Part shown: piece by piece, positions 1 through 9,437 of the stretch
Layout: each line of letters begins with the position of its first letter
Position numbering within the stretch: position 1 is the first letter of the stretch
NCBI RefSeq assembly: GCF_017948245.1
Contig: NZ_CP072865.1
Coordinates: 893,501 to 957,500, forward strand
Direction of reading: 5' to 3'
Origin: Rhizobium sp. NLR16a
Lineage (GTDB): Bacteria > Pseudomonadota > Alphaproteobacteria > Rhizobiales > Rhizobiaceae
Length of the DNA stretch: 64,000 nucleotides
Translations under genes and position numbers: made by a program
The notes under the pieces: model-generated
Database searches by the model: none
The model's input: only the letters and a program-made list of their open reading frames with translations
Told to the model about the DNA's origin: nothing

Positions 1-2
1 TC

Positions 3-419
3 AATCCGAACTTCGCTGAAGGGCAGGTCAGCCTCGGCGAGGCACTAATCTATTCAGGCAGAGCCGAGGAGGCACTCGCCTGTTTCGATCGGGCGAGGAT
101 CTTGAACCCGTACTTTCCTGATGTCGTCCTGCACTTTCAGGCCTTGGCTCTGTTTCAACTGAGAAGGTACCAAGAGGCCGTCGAACTATTGCTGCAGCGC
201 GTGAGCCGCAACCCCGTTACTGATGTCTCGCGTGCGCTTTTGGCCGCCTGTTACGGGCACCTCGGCCGTTTCGAAGAGGCTCGCGCGACGTGGCAAGAAG
301 TGCTGCGGGTCAATCCCGAATACTCCCTGGAATACCGCCGCAAAGTCTTGCCCTTTAAGAACCCCGCCGATTTCGAGCTTGTCGTGGAGGGGCTACGCAA
401 GGCCGGTGTCGTACAATGA
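3..419 (+). CDS. TPR-repeat protein, C-terminal part (5' end outside window)
   Basis: The reading frame is open from base 3 to the TGA at 417-419, so the gene begins upstream of the window. The visible 138 residues form successive helix pairs of TPR type, with motifs such as GEALIYSGRAEEALACFDRA and ACYGHLGRFEEARATWQEV, and end in AGVVQ. Rhizobial proteins with this kind of C-terminus are often adenylate/guanylate cyclases carrying TPRs after the catalytic domain, but no catalytic part is visible here, so that identity is inference. TPRs normally mediate protein-protein contacts. A degenerate IS110-family element begins within a few bases of the stop codon, so the native C-terminus may have been changed by insertion. 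Confidence 0.75.
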   Translation, partial: NPNFAEGQVSLGEALIYSGRAEEALACFDRARILNPYFPDVVLHFQALALFQLRRYQEAVELLLQRVSRNPVTDVSRALLAACYGHLGRFEEARATWQEVLRVNPEYSLEYRRKVLPFKNPADFELVVEGLRKAGVVQ

Positions 420-1600
420 CGAATGATTAATGTCCGATCTTCAACCCGTTGCCGCCGTTTGCACGGAGGACGCAGGAGTGCGTTTGCCAGCAGGATGATC
501 TTTCGCATGATGGCTGTGATGGCGACCTTCGGCGGCTTGCCGGCTTTGATGAGGAGGTCGTATTTGGCGCTGAGTTCCGGGTTGAAGCGGCATGCAACGA
601 GGGCCGGCATGTAGAGTGCTTGCCGGACGATGGCCCTTCCGCCGGCAATGAAAGCGCGTCCGGTCCATCGTCCGGACTGACGGGAGATCGGCGCCAGTCC
701 CGAGAGCGCGGCTGCGGCCTTCTCGTCAAGTTCCCCCAGTTCGGGCATCTCGATGAGCAGCGTAAAGGCCGTGACCCGCGACACGCCAGGGATCGAGATG
801 AGAATCTCGAGCCTGGCCTTCAGGGTCGCGTCTTCGGCAATGAGCGCCATGATGGCCTCGTCCACGGCCTTGATCTGGCGCTCGATCTGCCTGAGCCGGT
901 GGGTGTTATGTCTCTTCAACAGTGGATTGGACAGGTTCTTCGCCTGTTCTTCGCGGCGGTCCTGTCCTTGATGAGGGCCAGCCGCGCCATATGCAACTCT
1001 TTCAGATCATTGTGGATTTGCGTGTTGGCTTGCAGGATGCGCGGTTCAAGAAGCGCGCCGAAGCGGGCCAACAGTGCGGCATCGATCCTGTCTGTCTTCG
1101 CAAGCCGGCCGGTGGCCTCTGCAAAGCGCCGGGCAACGCGGGGATTGACCTTGCAGAGCTGCAATCCCTGCATCGCCATGAAGCGCTCGAAGGCCTTGTG
1201 ATAGGGGCCGGTTGGCTCATAGACAATGCGCCCCGCGCCCTTTGGGCCGATCCATTTGAGAATGGCAGCAAAGCCCTTGCGGTCATTGGTAACATTCAGC
1301 GTTTGGCCGTCCGGCAGGCGGTGCAAGTCGATATGGTCTTTCGAGATGTCCGCGCCGATGGTAATATCCGTCATCTTTTCCGCCTCCTATGCTTGTCATC
1401 CGAGCCCAAAGCTCAGGTATCCGTTCAGGACGATAGGAAAAGATGGGGGCGATCAAACTCTAGCTCGGCCCGGCATTCGCAAGAACGTCGACCTGCCATT
1501 TCACGATCCGTCCCCCATCGCCGGAGAAGGATGGCCGTCCTCTCCGGCGCTTCTTTATCTCAACAAGAAGCGTGGAAATCATAAGACAAGCCTTTTCTGG
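420..1600 (-). mobile_element. Degenerate IS110-family insertion sequence
   Basis: The element is defined by a broken IS110-type transposase gene on the minus strand (427-1374) plus the non-coding stretch 5' of it (about 1375-1600). IS110 elements lack terminal inverted repeats, so the exact ends cannot be read from one copy and these limits are approximate. The right limit assumes a usual size of about 1.2-1.4 kb. In the IS110 family the non-coding end specifies a bridge RNA that guides target choice, and here that end contains a near-perfect stem-loop at 1519-1549. The element lies between the TPR gene and carA and looks inactive. Confidence 0.6.
427..1374 (-). pseudogene. IS110-family transposase, frameshifted
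   Basis: The N-terminal part (1374 to 916) carries the RuvC-like DEDD domain: Asp in GADISKDHIDLH, Glu in YEPTGPYH and the Asp pair in KTDRIDAALLARFG. The C-terminal part (from 919 down) carries the Transposase_20 domain with SIPGVSRVTAF and the Ser-containing APISRQSGRW...FIAGGRA segment. The two lie in different frames. At about 942-944 a run that should read GGG is GG, so one base is missing and translation stops after KNRRRTCPIHC, while the shifted frame continues as AKNLSNPLLKRH. A second shift near 460-470 separates ILLANALLR from the likely native end GLKIGH at 427. Two independent lesions argue for decay rather than programmed frameshifting. Confidence 0.8.
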
Positions 1601-1985
1601 TCAGCTTGAAGCATCTGCCGGAGCAGGTTTTCGTCAGGGCGAAGGCGATTGGTGACGGGCATACCCCAGGTACGTCCGAGCCAATCGCCTTTGATCCTGG
1701 CGGAAACATGCCCGGCCCACCGGCCGCAGCGCTTCGCCGTGGGCGAAGCGACAAGTGCGTCCGGCGATTCCAAGGTCTTGCAGATGTGCCAAGCAAATCT
1801 GCGGGAGGGTTGGCTGAAACGGGCCGGCTGATCGACCGGCCGGCTTGGCCGTAGTGCTGGGCTACGACACGCGCCGGCCGGTCGACCATCCGACTCCGTT
1901 TGAGCCAACAGAATGCTTCAATCTAACCCGGAAAAGCTCTAGTGGCTGCCGGTTTAACGCGCCCCTGCCAAATCGGCACTCTCGA
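1600..1985. repeat. Palindrome-rich intergenic spacer, no gene seen
   Basis: No convincing coding frame occurs here; the short ORFs are compositional. An 11-bp perfect inverted repeat (aaggcgattgg at 1642-1652 and its complement at 1681-1691) is followed by clustered CCGGCCGGTCGA-type palindromes around 1825-1890. This pattern is typical of rhizobial intergenic mosaic repeats. No family name is assigned. Confidence 0.45.
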
Positions 1986-1987
1986 AA

Positions 1988-3193
1988 TCACCGCTCTGCG
2001 AGCGCCGGTTCGCCCTTTTTCTCGCGCACCATGTTGACGAAGCGGCGGAAGAGATAGTGGCTGTCCTGCGGGCCGGGTGAGGCTTCCGGATGGTGCTGGA
2101 CGGAGAAAACCTGCTTGCCGAGCACGCGCAGGCCGCAATTGGTGCCGTCGAAAAGCGAAATATGAGTCTCTTCAACGCCATCGGGCAGCGACTTCGAGTC
2201 GATCGCGAAGCCGTGATTCATCGAGACGATCTCGACCTTGCCCGTCGTGTGATCCTTGACCGGGTGATTGGCGCCGTGATGGCCCTGATGCATCTTTTCG
2301 GTCTTCGCGCCCAATGCGAGGCCGAGCATCTGGTGGCCGAGGCAGATGCCGAAGACCGGGATATCGGTCTTAACAAGCGTCTTGATGACAGGCACGGCAT
2401 ATTCGCCGGTTGCCGCTGGATCGCCGGGACCGTTCGACAGGAAGATACCGTCCGGCTGCAAGGCGAGCACGTCTTCGGCGCTCGTTGTTGCCGGCACGAC
2501 GGTCACCTTGCAGTCGAGGCCGGCAAACAGGCGCAGGATGTTGCGCTTGACGCCGTAATCGAGGCAGACGACGTGATATTTCGCATCCGCCGCGCCGAGT
2601 TCGCCGTAACCTTCGTTCCAGACCCACGGCGTCTGCGCCCATTGTGAGGACTGGCCGGACGAGGCGATCTTGGCGAGATCGAGACCTTCCAAGCCGCTCC
2701 AGGCCTTGGCTTCGGCCTTCAGCGCCTCGATGTCGAAGACGCCGTTGGGGTCGTGGGCGATCACCGCGTTCGGAGCGCCGTTCTCGCGGATCCAGGCGGT
2801 GAGCGCACGCGTGTCGATGCCGCAAAGGCCGATGATACCGCGGGCCTTCAGCCACTGGTCGAGATGCTTGGCGGCGCGGTAGTTTGAGGGGTCGGTAATG
2901 TCGGCCTTGAAGATGACGCCGACGGCGCCGTGGCGGGCCGCAGGGGTCAGGTCCTCGATATCTTCGTCGTTGGTGCCGATATTGCCGATGTGGGGAAAGG
3001 TGAAGGTGACGATCTGGCCCAGATAGGAGGGGTCGGTCATAATCTCTTCGTAGCCGGTAAGCGCCGTGTTGAAGACGACTTCGGCCTGGACCTTGCCGGT
3101 GGCGCCGATGCCCCTGCCTTCGATCACCGTGCCGTCGGCAAGAACGAGCAGGGCGGTCGGCTTTTCAGTTGTCCAGGGTGCTGTTGCGGTCAT
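1988..3193 (-). CDS. carA: Carbamoyl-phosphate synthase small subunit
   Basis: This is the glutaminase subunit of carbamoyl-phosphate synthase. It hydrolyses glutamine and passes ammonia to CarB for arginine and pyrimidine synthesis. The 401-residue product has the N-terminal CPSase small-chain domain (LVLADGTVIEGRGIG, ALTGYEEIMTDPSY) and a C-terminal class-I glutamine amidotransferase domain. The nucleophile Cys284 is in GICLGHQ, and His368/Glu370 are in HHPEASPG. The frame is open to 3271, but MTATAPW (ATG at 3193) fits the usual family start; an ATG at 3199 is also possible. carB is not in the window. The promoter must share the 270-bp gap with the divergent YqeY-like gene. Confidence 0.96.
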   Translation of the reverse strand: MTATAPWTTEKPTALLVLADGTVIEGRGIGATGKVQAEVVFNTALTGYEEIMTDPSYLGQIVTFTFPHIGNIGTNDEDIEDLTPAARHGAVGVIFKADITDPSNYRAAKHLDQWLKARGIIGLCGIDTRALTAWIRENGAPNAVIAHDPNGVFDIEALKAEAKAWSGLEGLDLAKIASSGQSSQWAQTPWVWNEGYGELGAADAKYHVVCLDYGVKRNILRLFAGLDCKVTVVPATTSAEDVLALQPDGIFLSNGPGDPAATGEYAVPVIKTLVKTDIPVFGICLGHQMLGLALGAKTEKMHQGHHGANHPVKDHTTGKVEIVSMNHGFAIDSKSLPDGVEETHISLFDGTNCGLRVLGKQVFSVQHHPEASPGPQDSHYLFRRFVNMVREKKGEPALAER

Positions 3194-3462
3194 CTTCATC
3201 CCGTTTCCGGCGGCCGATGCGCCTAGCCGCGCTCGTCGCCATTTGATCTCGCAGGCGTGTGGGCACGGCAATGCCGCGCGCTTCAGGCCTGATCACGAAT
3301 TTTGGTGCAGGTGGCGGTAAATAGCCACGCAATCGCTCAGCGTCAATCTTTGTAGCCGGGATTGCGGCCGTTTTCCTGCGCTTTATCGCGACGACCGCGC
3401 AATTTATTTGATCCGTCGCATCGGCGTGGTTTATGAAGCGGCATCAAAAAAGGAGTGAAGAC

Positions 3463-3918
3463 ATGCTGCGCGATCAACTCGCCACCCAGCTGAAAGAGGC
3501 GATGAAGGCCAAGGATTCGGAGCGGCTGTCGACCGTTCGGCTGATTCAGGCGGCCATCAAGGACCGCGACATTGCCAATCGCGGCGCCGGCAAGGAGCAG
3601 GCGAGTGACGACGAGATCCTGCAGATCCTCGCCAAGATGGTAAAGCAGCGCGACGAATCGGCAAAGATCTATGAGGAGAATTCCCGACCGGAGCTCGCTG
3701 CCAAGGAGCGTGCGGAAATCGCCGTCATTCAGGACTTCATGCCGAAGCAGCTTTCCGACGGCGAAGTGCGCGCCAATATCTCGGCGATCATCGCGGAGAC
3801 GGGTGCCGCCGGAGTCAAGGACATAGGCAAGGTGATGGCGGCGCTCAAGGAGCGTTATGCCGGCCAAATGGATTTCGCCAAGGCATCGGCAACCGTCAAG
3901 GAGCTTTTGAACGGATAA
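3463..3918 (+). CDS. GatB/YqeY domain protein
   Basis: This 151-residue protein matches the YqeY family. It is all helical, with LRDQLATQLKEAMKAKDSERLSTVRLI at the N-terminus and a C-terminal helical domain (GAAGVKDIGKVMAALKERYAGQMDFAKAS) like the tail of GatB, the aspartyl/glutamyl-tRNA amidotransferase subunit. The role of stand-alone YqeY proteins is not established; tRNA contact is an inference from homology. The ATG at 3463 is chosen over an in-frame ATG at 3433 because AAAAGGAGTGAAGAC stands directly before it. It is divergent from carA and convergent with the next gene, with only 3 bp between the two stop codons. Confidence 0.9.
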   Translation: MLRDQLATQLKEAMKAKDSERLSTVRLIQAAIKDRDIANRGAGKEQASDDEILQILAKMVKQRDESAKIYEENSRPELAAKERAEIAVIQDFMPKQLSDGEVRANISAIIAETGAAGVKDIGKVMAALKERYAGQMDFAKASATVKELLNG

Positions 3919-3921
3919 GCA

Positions 3922-4851
3922 TCAGATGGCCCGTCTCGCCTGCGGCTCTCGACGGACCGCAGGTCCGAGCACGGCCTCGGCGGCGGCATCGACGATGGCA
4001 AACTTCGCCGCCTGATAGTTCCAATATTCGAGGATGAAGCGGCGCGACAGCCAGAGGTCGCCCTTGCGCGAAGGTTCTGTCCAGCCGACGCTTTCCATGG
4101 TCGCGGCCTGGGTCAGAAGCCGCTTCAGGTGGGTATTGGAAATCATGAATTGTTCGCGGAGCTCCCGGAGCGACAGGGGACCGATAACGACGCGCTCGGC
4201 CGTGCGAGGAAATTGCGGAAGGCGGGAGATCAGGTAATCCATCACGAGTCCGCCGGAATTCGCCCGGTTGAAGAGGTTGAAGGTGGGGCCGGGATTGCGC
4301 ACGGACTCACTGCCGATGATCGCCCTTGCGATCCGCGGCTGAATCGCAGCCATTGTTGCGGAGGGGGCGACGGTGATCTGGTCGGCGCGTTCGCCGCCGT
4401 CGAGGCTGTCGAGGATCATCATATGGGTGACGAGCCATCGGGTGAAATGCTGTTCGGCAATTTCGGTCGGTTCCAGATAGCGTGTGCGCTTGTCAGGTCC
4501 GGGCACCACACGCAGGAAACGATAGGCCAGCATTTCCTGCATGAAGGCTGCGGCCGTGTTGCGGCTGGCAATGTCATTCTTGACTGCGAAATCGACAAAG
4601 CGGCCGGAATAGAGGCCGCCGCTCTGGCCGTCGTCGGGATGACCGTAATGAAGTGCGAAGCCGGCATGGGCCATCAGCCAGCGCTGCTGCGCGGCGAAAA
4701 TCGATGCGATGCGCGGGCTCTCGCGATAGATCGCAAGCAGTTGATTGACGCACTGTAGGATCGCAGCGAGAAAGCGATCGTCTGCTGCAAGATTTTCCGC
4801 GGTGAAAGCCATTGGGGAAGGGTCCAGGGGTTCGGCGCATACATCTTTCAT
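3922..4851 (-). CDS. Conserved rhizobial hypothetical protein, possible winged-helix content
   Basis: I do not recognise a named family. The product (about 310 residues) looks soluble and has no signal peptide. The region around residues 85-140 (FVDFAVKNDIASRNTAAAFMQEML, followed by a basic hairpin RVVPGPDKRTRYLEPT) resembles a winged helix. A second possible HTH lies at LSLRELREQFMISNTHLKRLLTQA. Two such units suggest DNA binding, which is inference. The start is uncertain: TTG at 4869, ATG at 4851 or ATG at 4812 are possible, none with a clear Shine-Dalgarno. The TTGACA at 4869 could instead be a -35 box for a transcript starting nearer 4840, which would favour 4812. Confidence 0.7.
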   Translation of the reverse strand: MKDVCAEPLDPSPMAFTAENLAADDRFLAAILQCVNQLLAIYRESPRIASIFAAQQRWLMAHAGFALHYGHPDDGQSGGLYSGRFVDFAVKNDIASRNTAAAFMQEMLAYRFLRVVPGPDKRTRYLEPTEIAEQHFTRWLVTHMMILDSLDGGERADQITVAPSATMAAIQPRIARAIIGSESVRNPGPTFNLFNRANSGGLVMDYLISRLPQFPRTAERVVIGPLSLRELREQFMISNTHLKRLLTQAATMESVGWTEPSRKGDLWLSRRFILEYWNYQAAKFAIVDAAAEAVLGPAVRREPQARRAI

Positions 4852-4869
4852 GCACGCGCCGTCTGTCAA

Positions 4870-5481
4870 CGGTTTTGTCGATAAGCGGTTAATTTCAAAG
4901 GGAGAGTTGGCAAACAGAGCCTAAAATTTAAGAAGGCAGGAGCTGGGGGCGCTCCTGCCTTCTTGCTCTTTGCTCCCGCCGGCAACGCAGGGCTGAGGCC
5001 CAAGCCGGAGGGTATTTGCAAAGGCACCCTTGCGAAGCGGCGCCGGGGGTAGGGATGGTGCTTCGCTCGGGGATCGCTTTGTTGGGATCGAACCTATGGC
5101 GGTGCGGTTCTCCGTTCAAATTACAAAAAAATAATGATTGCCGGAAACGGCGCTTCGAGCGACCTCGAGGCGAAGGTTCGGTTGGCGCCGCGCGGATCAA
5201 GAGGCGCGATCGACCTTGGTGATAAAAGCCTGTTTTGAAACATTTTAATTCGATTTCGTGTTTCGCCAGCACTTATGTCGCAACTGTTGCGGTGGCCGAC
5301 CCCAGGCTGTTCGGCGACTATAATGTCGCACCCCTGTCGCAGGGGTGGTCACGCGTTGTTGATTGGATAACCGACGCCGCCACCGTTGGATGCACTTGCC
5401 TGTGAATAGCGGGTTTTCCCGACGAGTTTCGTGGCATGGTGCGGCAAAGCAGCTTATATGGAGTTTGGCCAAGAGGGATAA
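4870..5481. other. Structured intergenic region upstream of dnaG, candidate small-RNA locus
   Basis: This 600-bp gap has no convincing protein gene; ORFs crossing it have unnatural composition. It holds a perfect 14-bp inverted repeat (4930-4943 with 4951-4964), several GC-rich hairpins between 4980 and 5100, and an AT-rich stretch at 5120-5135. The dnaG ribosome site is at its right end (GAGGGATAAATG, 5471-5484). Read on the minus strand, a transcript ending in the 4930-4964 hairpin would carry C-rich loops (CCCTACCCCC). This looks more like an RNA locus than plain spacer. Confidence 0.4.
4930..4964. terminator. Strong hairpin, probable intrinsic terminator
   Basis: Arms aagaaggcaggagc and gctcctgccttctt pair perfectly over 14 bp with a 7-nt loop. 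The plus-strand tail is TCTTGCTCTTT; the minus-strand tail starts AAATTTTA. It may end a small RNA on either strand, as no protein gene stops next to it. Confidence 0.55.
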
Positions 5482-7479
5482 ATGCGCTTTTCCAACACCT
5501 TTCTCGATGAGATCCGCGACCGCGTTCCGATTTCGAACGTGATCGCGCGCCGCGTCAGCTGGGACAAGCGCAAGACCAATGTCTCGCGTGGCGACTACTG
5601 GGCCTGCTGCCCGTTCCATGGCGAGAAATCGCCGAGCTTCCACTGCGAGGACCGAAAGGGTCGGTATCACTGCTTCGGCTGCGGCGTCACCGGCGATCAC
5701 TTCCGCTTCCTGACGGAGCTGGAGGGCTTGAGTTTTCCCGAGGCCGTGCAGCAGATTGCCGACATGGCGGGCATGCCGATGCCGCTTGTCGACGCCGCGA
5801 TGGAGAAGCGCGAGAAGGAGCGCGGCTCGCTGATCGACGTCATGGAAATGGCGACCAGCTTCTTCCAGGACCAGCTGCAGACGGCCCATGGCGCAAAGGC
5901 GCGCGCCTATCTGCGCGATCGCGGGCTGACGGGGCGAACCATTGAGACCTTCCGTCTCGGTTATGCGCCTGACAGCCGCAATGCGCTGAAGGAATTCCTC
6001 GCCGGCAAGGGTGTTTCCAAGGAGCAGATCGAGGCCTGCGGCCTGGTCGTTCATGAAAACGTGCCGGTCTCCTACGACCGTTTCCGCGACCGCATCATGT
6101 TTCCGATCCTCTCGTCGCGGGAAAAGGTGATCGCCTTCGGCGGCCGCGCCATGTCATCAGATGCACCCGCGAAATATCTGAACTCCAACGAAACCGAGCT
6201 CTTCCACAAGGGCAATGTCCTTTACAATTTTGCCCGCGCGCGCCGCGCCATACAGGGGCTTGGCCGCGGCGATCAGGACGACAATGCGAGCGGCACCATC
6301 ATCGCCGTCGAAGGTTATATGGACGTGATCGCGCTCTATCAGGCGGGCATCGAAAACGCCGTTGCGCCGCTCGGCACGGCGCTCACCGAAAACCAGCTCG
6401 AGCTGCTCTGGAAGATGGTGCCGCAGCCGGTGCTCTGCTTCGATGGCGACGGCGCCGGCATCCGCGCCGCCAATCGCGCCGCCGAACTGGCGCTGCCGCA
6501 TCTGAAGCCCGGGCGCTCGGTCCGCTTCGCGCTTCTGCCCGACGGCAAGGACCCTGATGATCTCGTACGCGATGAGGGGCGCGCGCCGTTCGACAAGGTG
6601 ATGAGCCAGGCAAAGCCGCTTTCGGAGATGTTGTGGAGCCGGGAGATCAACACCGGCAAGTTCGATACGCCCGAGGCGCGCGCCGAGCTCGAAGCGCGGC
6701 TGAAGCAGCTTGTGGCCGTCATCGCCGACGAAAATGTGCGCCGCCATTACCAGCAGGATATTCGCGACCGGCTGAACGCCTTCTTCCAGCCGCAGTTCCA
6801 GAACCGCAACAATGGCGAGCGGCGCGGTTTCAGCGGCAATTCCCGGAACGGCCGTGACAATGCGGCCAAGGCAGGACCGAAAAGCCCCAGCCTGATTTCC
6901 GACCGGCTCGCCCGCTCGGGCCCCGTGCGCGGACACCGGGACAATACGGCGCTGCGCGAGAGCGTGCTGGCGCTCACCATCGTCAATCATCCGGCCCTGA
7001 TGATCGACGATTATGACGAGATCGCCGCGATCGAATATGACAGCCGGGAGCTGCAGCGGCTCTGGTCGGCGATGCTCGGCGCAGCCGCGGCCGTCTCCGG
7101 GCCGCATCTGACGCGCGAATATCTGACTGAACGGCTGGAATTCGAAGGCTTCGGTCCGCTTATCAAGAGCCTCGACCAGCAGGTGCGCAATGCGAGGCTG
7201 TGGACGGCGACCGAGGAGGCGGCGATGGAGGATGCCCGTGAGGGCTATCGTCAGGCGCTCGCCTTCCACAAACGGGCGAAGGCGCTGCGACGGCAGAAGA
7301 TGGAACTCGAACGCGAGATCGCGCTGGCGACCGAAGCCGGCGACGGCGAGGCGATCGTTCAGCTGATACGGGCGCAGCAGGAAGTGCATCTTGAAGGCGT
7401 ACGCCTCGAGAACCAGGAGGCGATCATCGACGGCTTCGGCGTGCTTTCCGGCCGTGTCAAAGGGGCGGCGAGCCACTGA
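5482..7479 (+). CDS. dnaG: DNA primase
   Basis: This primase makes RNA primers at the replication fork and works with the DnaB helicase. The 665-residue product has the N-terminal CHC2 zinc finger (CPFHGEKSP with Cys43; HCFGC with Cys64 and Cys67). A Toprim catalytic core follows, with Glu277 in [12 protein letters not shown] and Asp321/Asp323 in CFDGDGAG. A basic, Asn/Gly-rich linker lies around residues 435-475 and leads to a C-terminal helicase-interaction region. The start follows GAGGGATAA. The stop overlaps the recQ start as TGATG, so recQ is probably translationally coupled. The rpoD partner of the usual macromolecular-synthesis operon lies 5.2 kb downstream. Confidence 0.97.
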   Translation: MRFSNTFLDEIRDRVPISNVIARRVSWDKRKTNVSRGDYWACCPFHGEKSPSFHCEDRKGRYHCFGCGVTGDHFRFLTELEGLSFPEAVQQIADMAGMPMPLVDAAMEKREKERGSLIDVMEMATSFFQDQLQTAHGAKARAYLRDRGLTGRTIETFRLGYAPDSRNALKEFLAGKGVSKEQIEACGLVVHENVPVSYDRFRDRIMFPILSSREKVIAFGGRAMSSDAPAKYLNSNETELFHKGNVLYNFARARRAIQGLGRGDQDDNASGTIIAVEGYMDVIALYQAGIENAVAPLGTALTENQLELLWKMVPQPVLCFDGDGAGIRAANRAAELALPHLKPGRSVRFALLPDGKDPDDLVRDEGRAPFDKVMSQAKPLSEMLWSREINTGKFDTPEARAELEARLKQLVAVIADENVRRHYQQDIRDRLNAFFQPQFQNRNNGERRGFSGNSRNGRDNAAKAGPKSPSLISDRLARSGPVRGHRDNTALRESVLALTIVNHPALMIDDYDEIAAIEYDSRELQRLWSAMLGAAAAVSGPHLTREYLTERLEFEGFGPLIKSLDQQVRNARLWTATEEAAMEDAREGYRQALAFHKRAKALRRQKMELEREIALATEAGDGEAIVQLIRAQQEVHLEGVRLENQEAIIDGFGVLSGRVKGAASH

Positions 7480-9347
7480 TGCCGCTCAGCGAACGCAATG
7501 AGCCAGGCTTTTCCGCTTCCGATGCGCTGTTTTCCGCCGGCCGCTCGCCGCTCGACGTCCTGAAGCAGGTCTATGGTTATTCCTCCTTCCGCGGCAAGCA
7601 GCAGCAGGTGGTCGAGCATATCGTTTCGGGCGGCGATGCCGTGGTGCTCTTTCCGACAGGTGCGGGAAAATCACTGTGTTTCCAGATTCCGGCGCTTTGC
7701 CGCGACGGCGTCGGCATCGTCGTCTCGCCGCTGATTGCGTTGATGCGCGATCAGGTGGAGGCGATGAAGCAGCTCGGCATCAGGGCTGCGGCACTCAATT
7801 CGTCGCTGTCGCGCGAGGAGTTCGTCGAGGTTCGCCGGGCGCTTTCGGCGGGAAAGCTCGACCTCCTCTACGTGACGCCCGAGCGCATCCTGACGGACGG
7901 TTTCCGCGAGCTGATCGCCAGTGAGAAGATCGCGCTGTTTGCGATCGACGAAGCCCACTGCGTCTCGCAATGGGGCCATGATTTCCGGCCGGAATATCGC
8001 GAGCTCGGCCGCCTCGCCGAGCAGTATCCTGATGTGCCCCGCGTGGCGCTGACGGCAACGGCGGACCCGCATACGCGTGACGATATCATCGAGCGGCTGG
8101 GGCTCGGCAATGCCGAAATCTTCACAACCAGCTTCGACCGGGCGAATATTGCCTATGAAATCGTCGAGCGCGACCAGCCGCGCCAGCAGCTCCTGCGTTT
8201 CCTCTCCGGCCACAAGGGCAACAGCGGCATCGTCTATTGCCTGTCGCGCGCCAAGGTCGAGGATACGGCCGACTGGCTGAACGGGCAGGGCATCCGTGCG
8301 CTGCCCTATCACGCCGGCATGGACCGGGCGCTGCGCGACGCCAACCAGGATGCTTTCCTCAAAGAAGAGAACCTCTGCCTGGTCGCCACCGTCGCCTTCG
8401 GCATGGGCATCGACAAGCCGAATGTGCGCTATGTCGCCCATCTCGACCTGCCGGGCTCGGTGGAGGCCTATTATCAGGAAACCGGGCGCGCCGGCCGAGA
8501 CGGGCTGCCGTCCGAGGTCTGGATGGCCTATGGCATGGCCGACGTCATCCAGCGCCGCCGCATGATCGACGAGGGCAATGCCGCAGACGAGATCAAGCGG
8601 GTCGAGCGCGCCAAGCTCAACGCTTTGCTCGCGATCTGCGAAACCGCCTCCTGCCGCCGGCAGGCGATCCTTGCCCATTTCGGCGAGGCGCATGCCGGCC
8701 AATGCGGCAATTGCGACACCTGCCTGAAGCCGGTCGAGACCTGGGAAGGCACGGAAGCCGCGATCAAGGCGCTTGCCGCCGTCTACCGCACTGGCGAACG
8801 CTTCGGCGCCGGCCACGTCATCGACGTGCTGGTCGGCAACGTCAACGAAAAGACCGAGCGTTTCGGCCATGTGAATATGCCGGTCTTCGGCGCCGGCAAG
8901 GACATTCCGGCGCGCACCTGGCAATCCGTCTACCGCCAGCTGCTCGCCATGGGGCTGATCCGTATCGATCATGAGGCCTATGGGGCGCTGAAGCTGGAGC
9001 CGGAGGCGCGCGCCGTCTTCAAGCATAAACGGCAGGTTTTCTTCCGCAAGGATCGGCCGGCCTCGGAACGGCGCACGAAGAAGGCCGAGCGCAGCGAGCG
9101 CAAATCGGGCCTGACGGGCGCCGACGGGACGCTTTTCGAGGCGCTGAGAGCCGAGCGCATGGCGATCGCCAAATCGCTCGGCGTGCCGCCTTATGTCGTC
9201 TTTCCCGATACGACGCTCATTGCCTTTGCGACGGAGCGGCCGCGCAGCCGCAAGGAATTGCTCGGCATATCCGGCGTCGGGCAATCGAAGCTCGAGCGTT
9301 ATGGCGACGCTTTCCTGGAGATCATTCTTTCGCATGACACGGATTGA
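7479..9347 (+). CDS. recQ: ATP-dependent DNA helicase RecQ
   Basis: This is a 3'-5' helicase of the RecF recombination pathway. The 622-residue product has the full RecQ order: Walker A ([14 protein letters not shown], about residue 58), the DEAH box in [19 protein letters not shown] (about residue 157), helicase motifs V-VI ([28 protein letters not shown]), the RQC zinc cysteines (CETASCRRQ to CGNCDTC, about 387-412), and a C-terminal HRDC domain ([20 protein letters not shown] to [15 protein letters not shown]). The ATG overlaps the dnaG stop, so both are read from one message. Length and motifs match the family, with no lesion seen. Confidence 0.96.
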   Translation: MPLSERNEPGFSASDALFSAGRSPLDVLKQVYGYSSFRGKQQQVVEHIVSGGDAVVLFPTGAGKSLCFQIPALCRDGVGIVVSPLIALMRDQVEAMKQLGIRAAALNSSLSREEFVEVRRALSAGKLDLLYVTPERILTDGFRELIASEKIALFAIDEAHCVSQWGHDFRPEYRELGRLAEQYPDVPRVALTATADPHTRDDIIERLGLGNAEIFTTSFDRANIAYEIVERDQPRQQLLRFLSGHKGNSGIVYCLSRAKVEDTADWLNGQGIRALPYHAGMDRALRDANQDAFLKEENLCLVATVAFGMGIDKPNVRYVAHLDLPGSVEAYYQETGRAGRDGLPSEVWMAYGMADVIQRRRMIDEGNAADEIKRVERAKLNALLAICETASCRRQAILAHFGEAHAGQCGNCDTCLKPVETWEGTEAAIKALAAVYRTGERFGAGHVIDVLVGNVNEKTERFGHVNMPVFGAGKDIPARTWQSVYRQLLAMGLIRIDHEAYGALKLEPEARAVFKHKRQVFFRKDRPASERRTKKAERSERKSGLTGADGTLFEALRAERMAIAKSLGVPPYVVFPDTTLIAFATERPRSRKELLGISGVGQSKLERYGDAFLEIILSHDTD

Positions 9348-9437
9348 ACGGACCTGCTGATTTTGGTGCAGCGAGAAGACAAGCAAGCAGCGATATGCTA
9401 ACCCGATTGCTATAAAAAACGTCAGGAAGGGCCGCCC

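Noticed and set aside
916..1374. Programmed -1 frameshift in the IS110 transposase
   Set aside because: IS110 transposases are normally one frame, there is no slippery heptamer at the joint, and a second lesion exists near the C-terminus.
5016..5222. 68-residue ORF in the dnaG upstream gap, and a tRNA-like GGTTCGATCCC segment on the minus strand near 5086-5096
   Set aside because: The ORF has no ribosome site; the segment lacks an anticodon arm and a pairing T stem.
6157..7476. 439-residue antisense ORF opposite dnaG, and similar long ORFs opposite recQ, rpoD and the ABC genes
   Set aside because: High-GC codon pattern makes stop codons rare on the opposite strand; composition lacks protein features.
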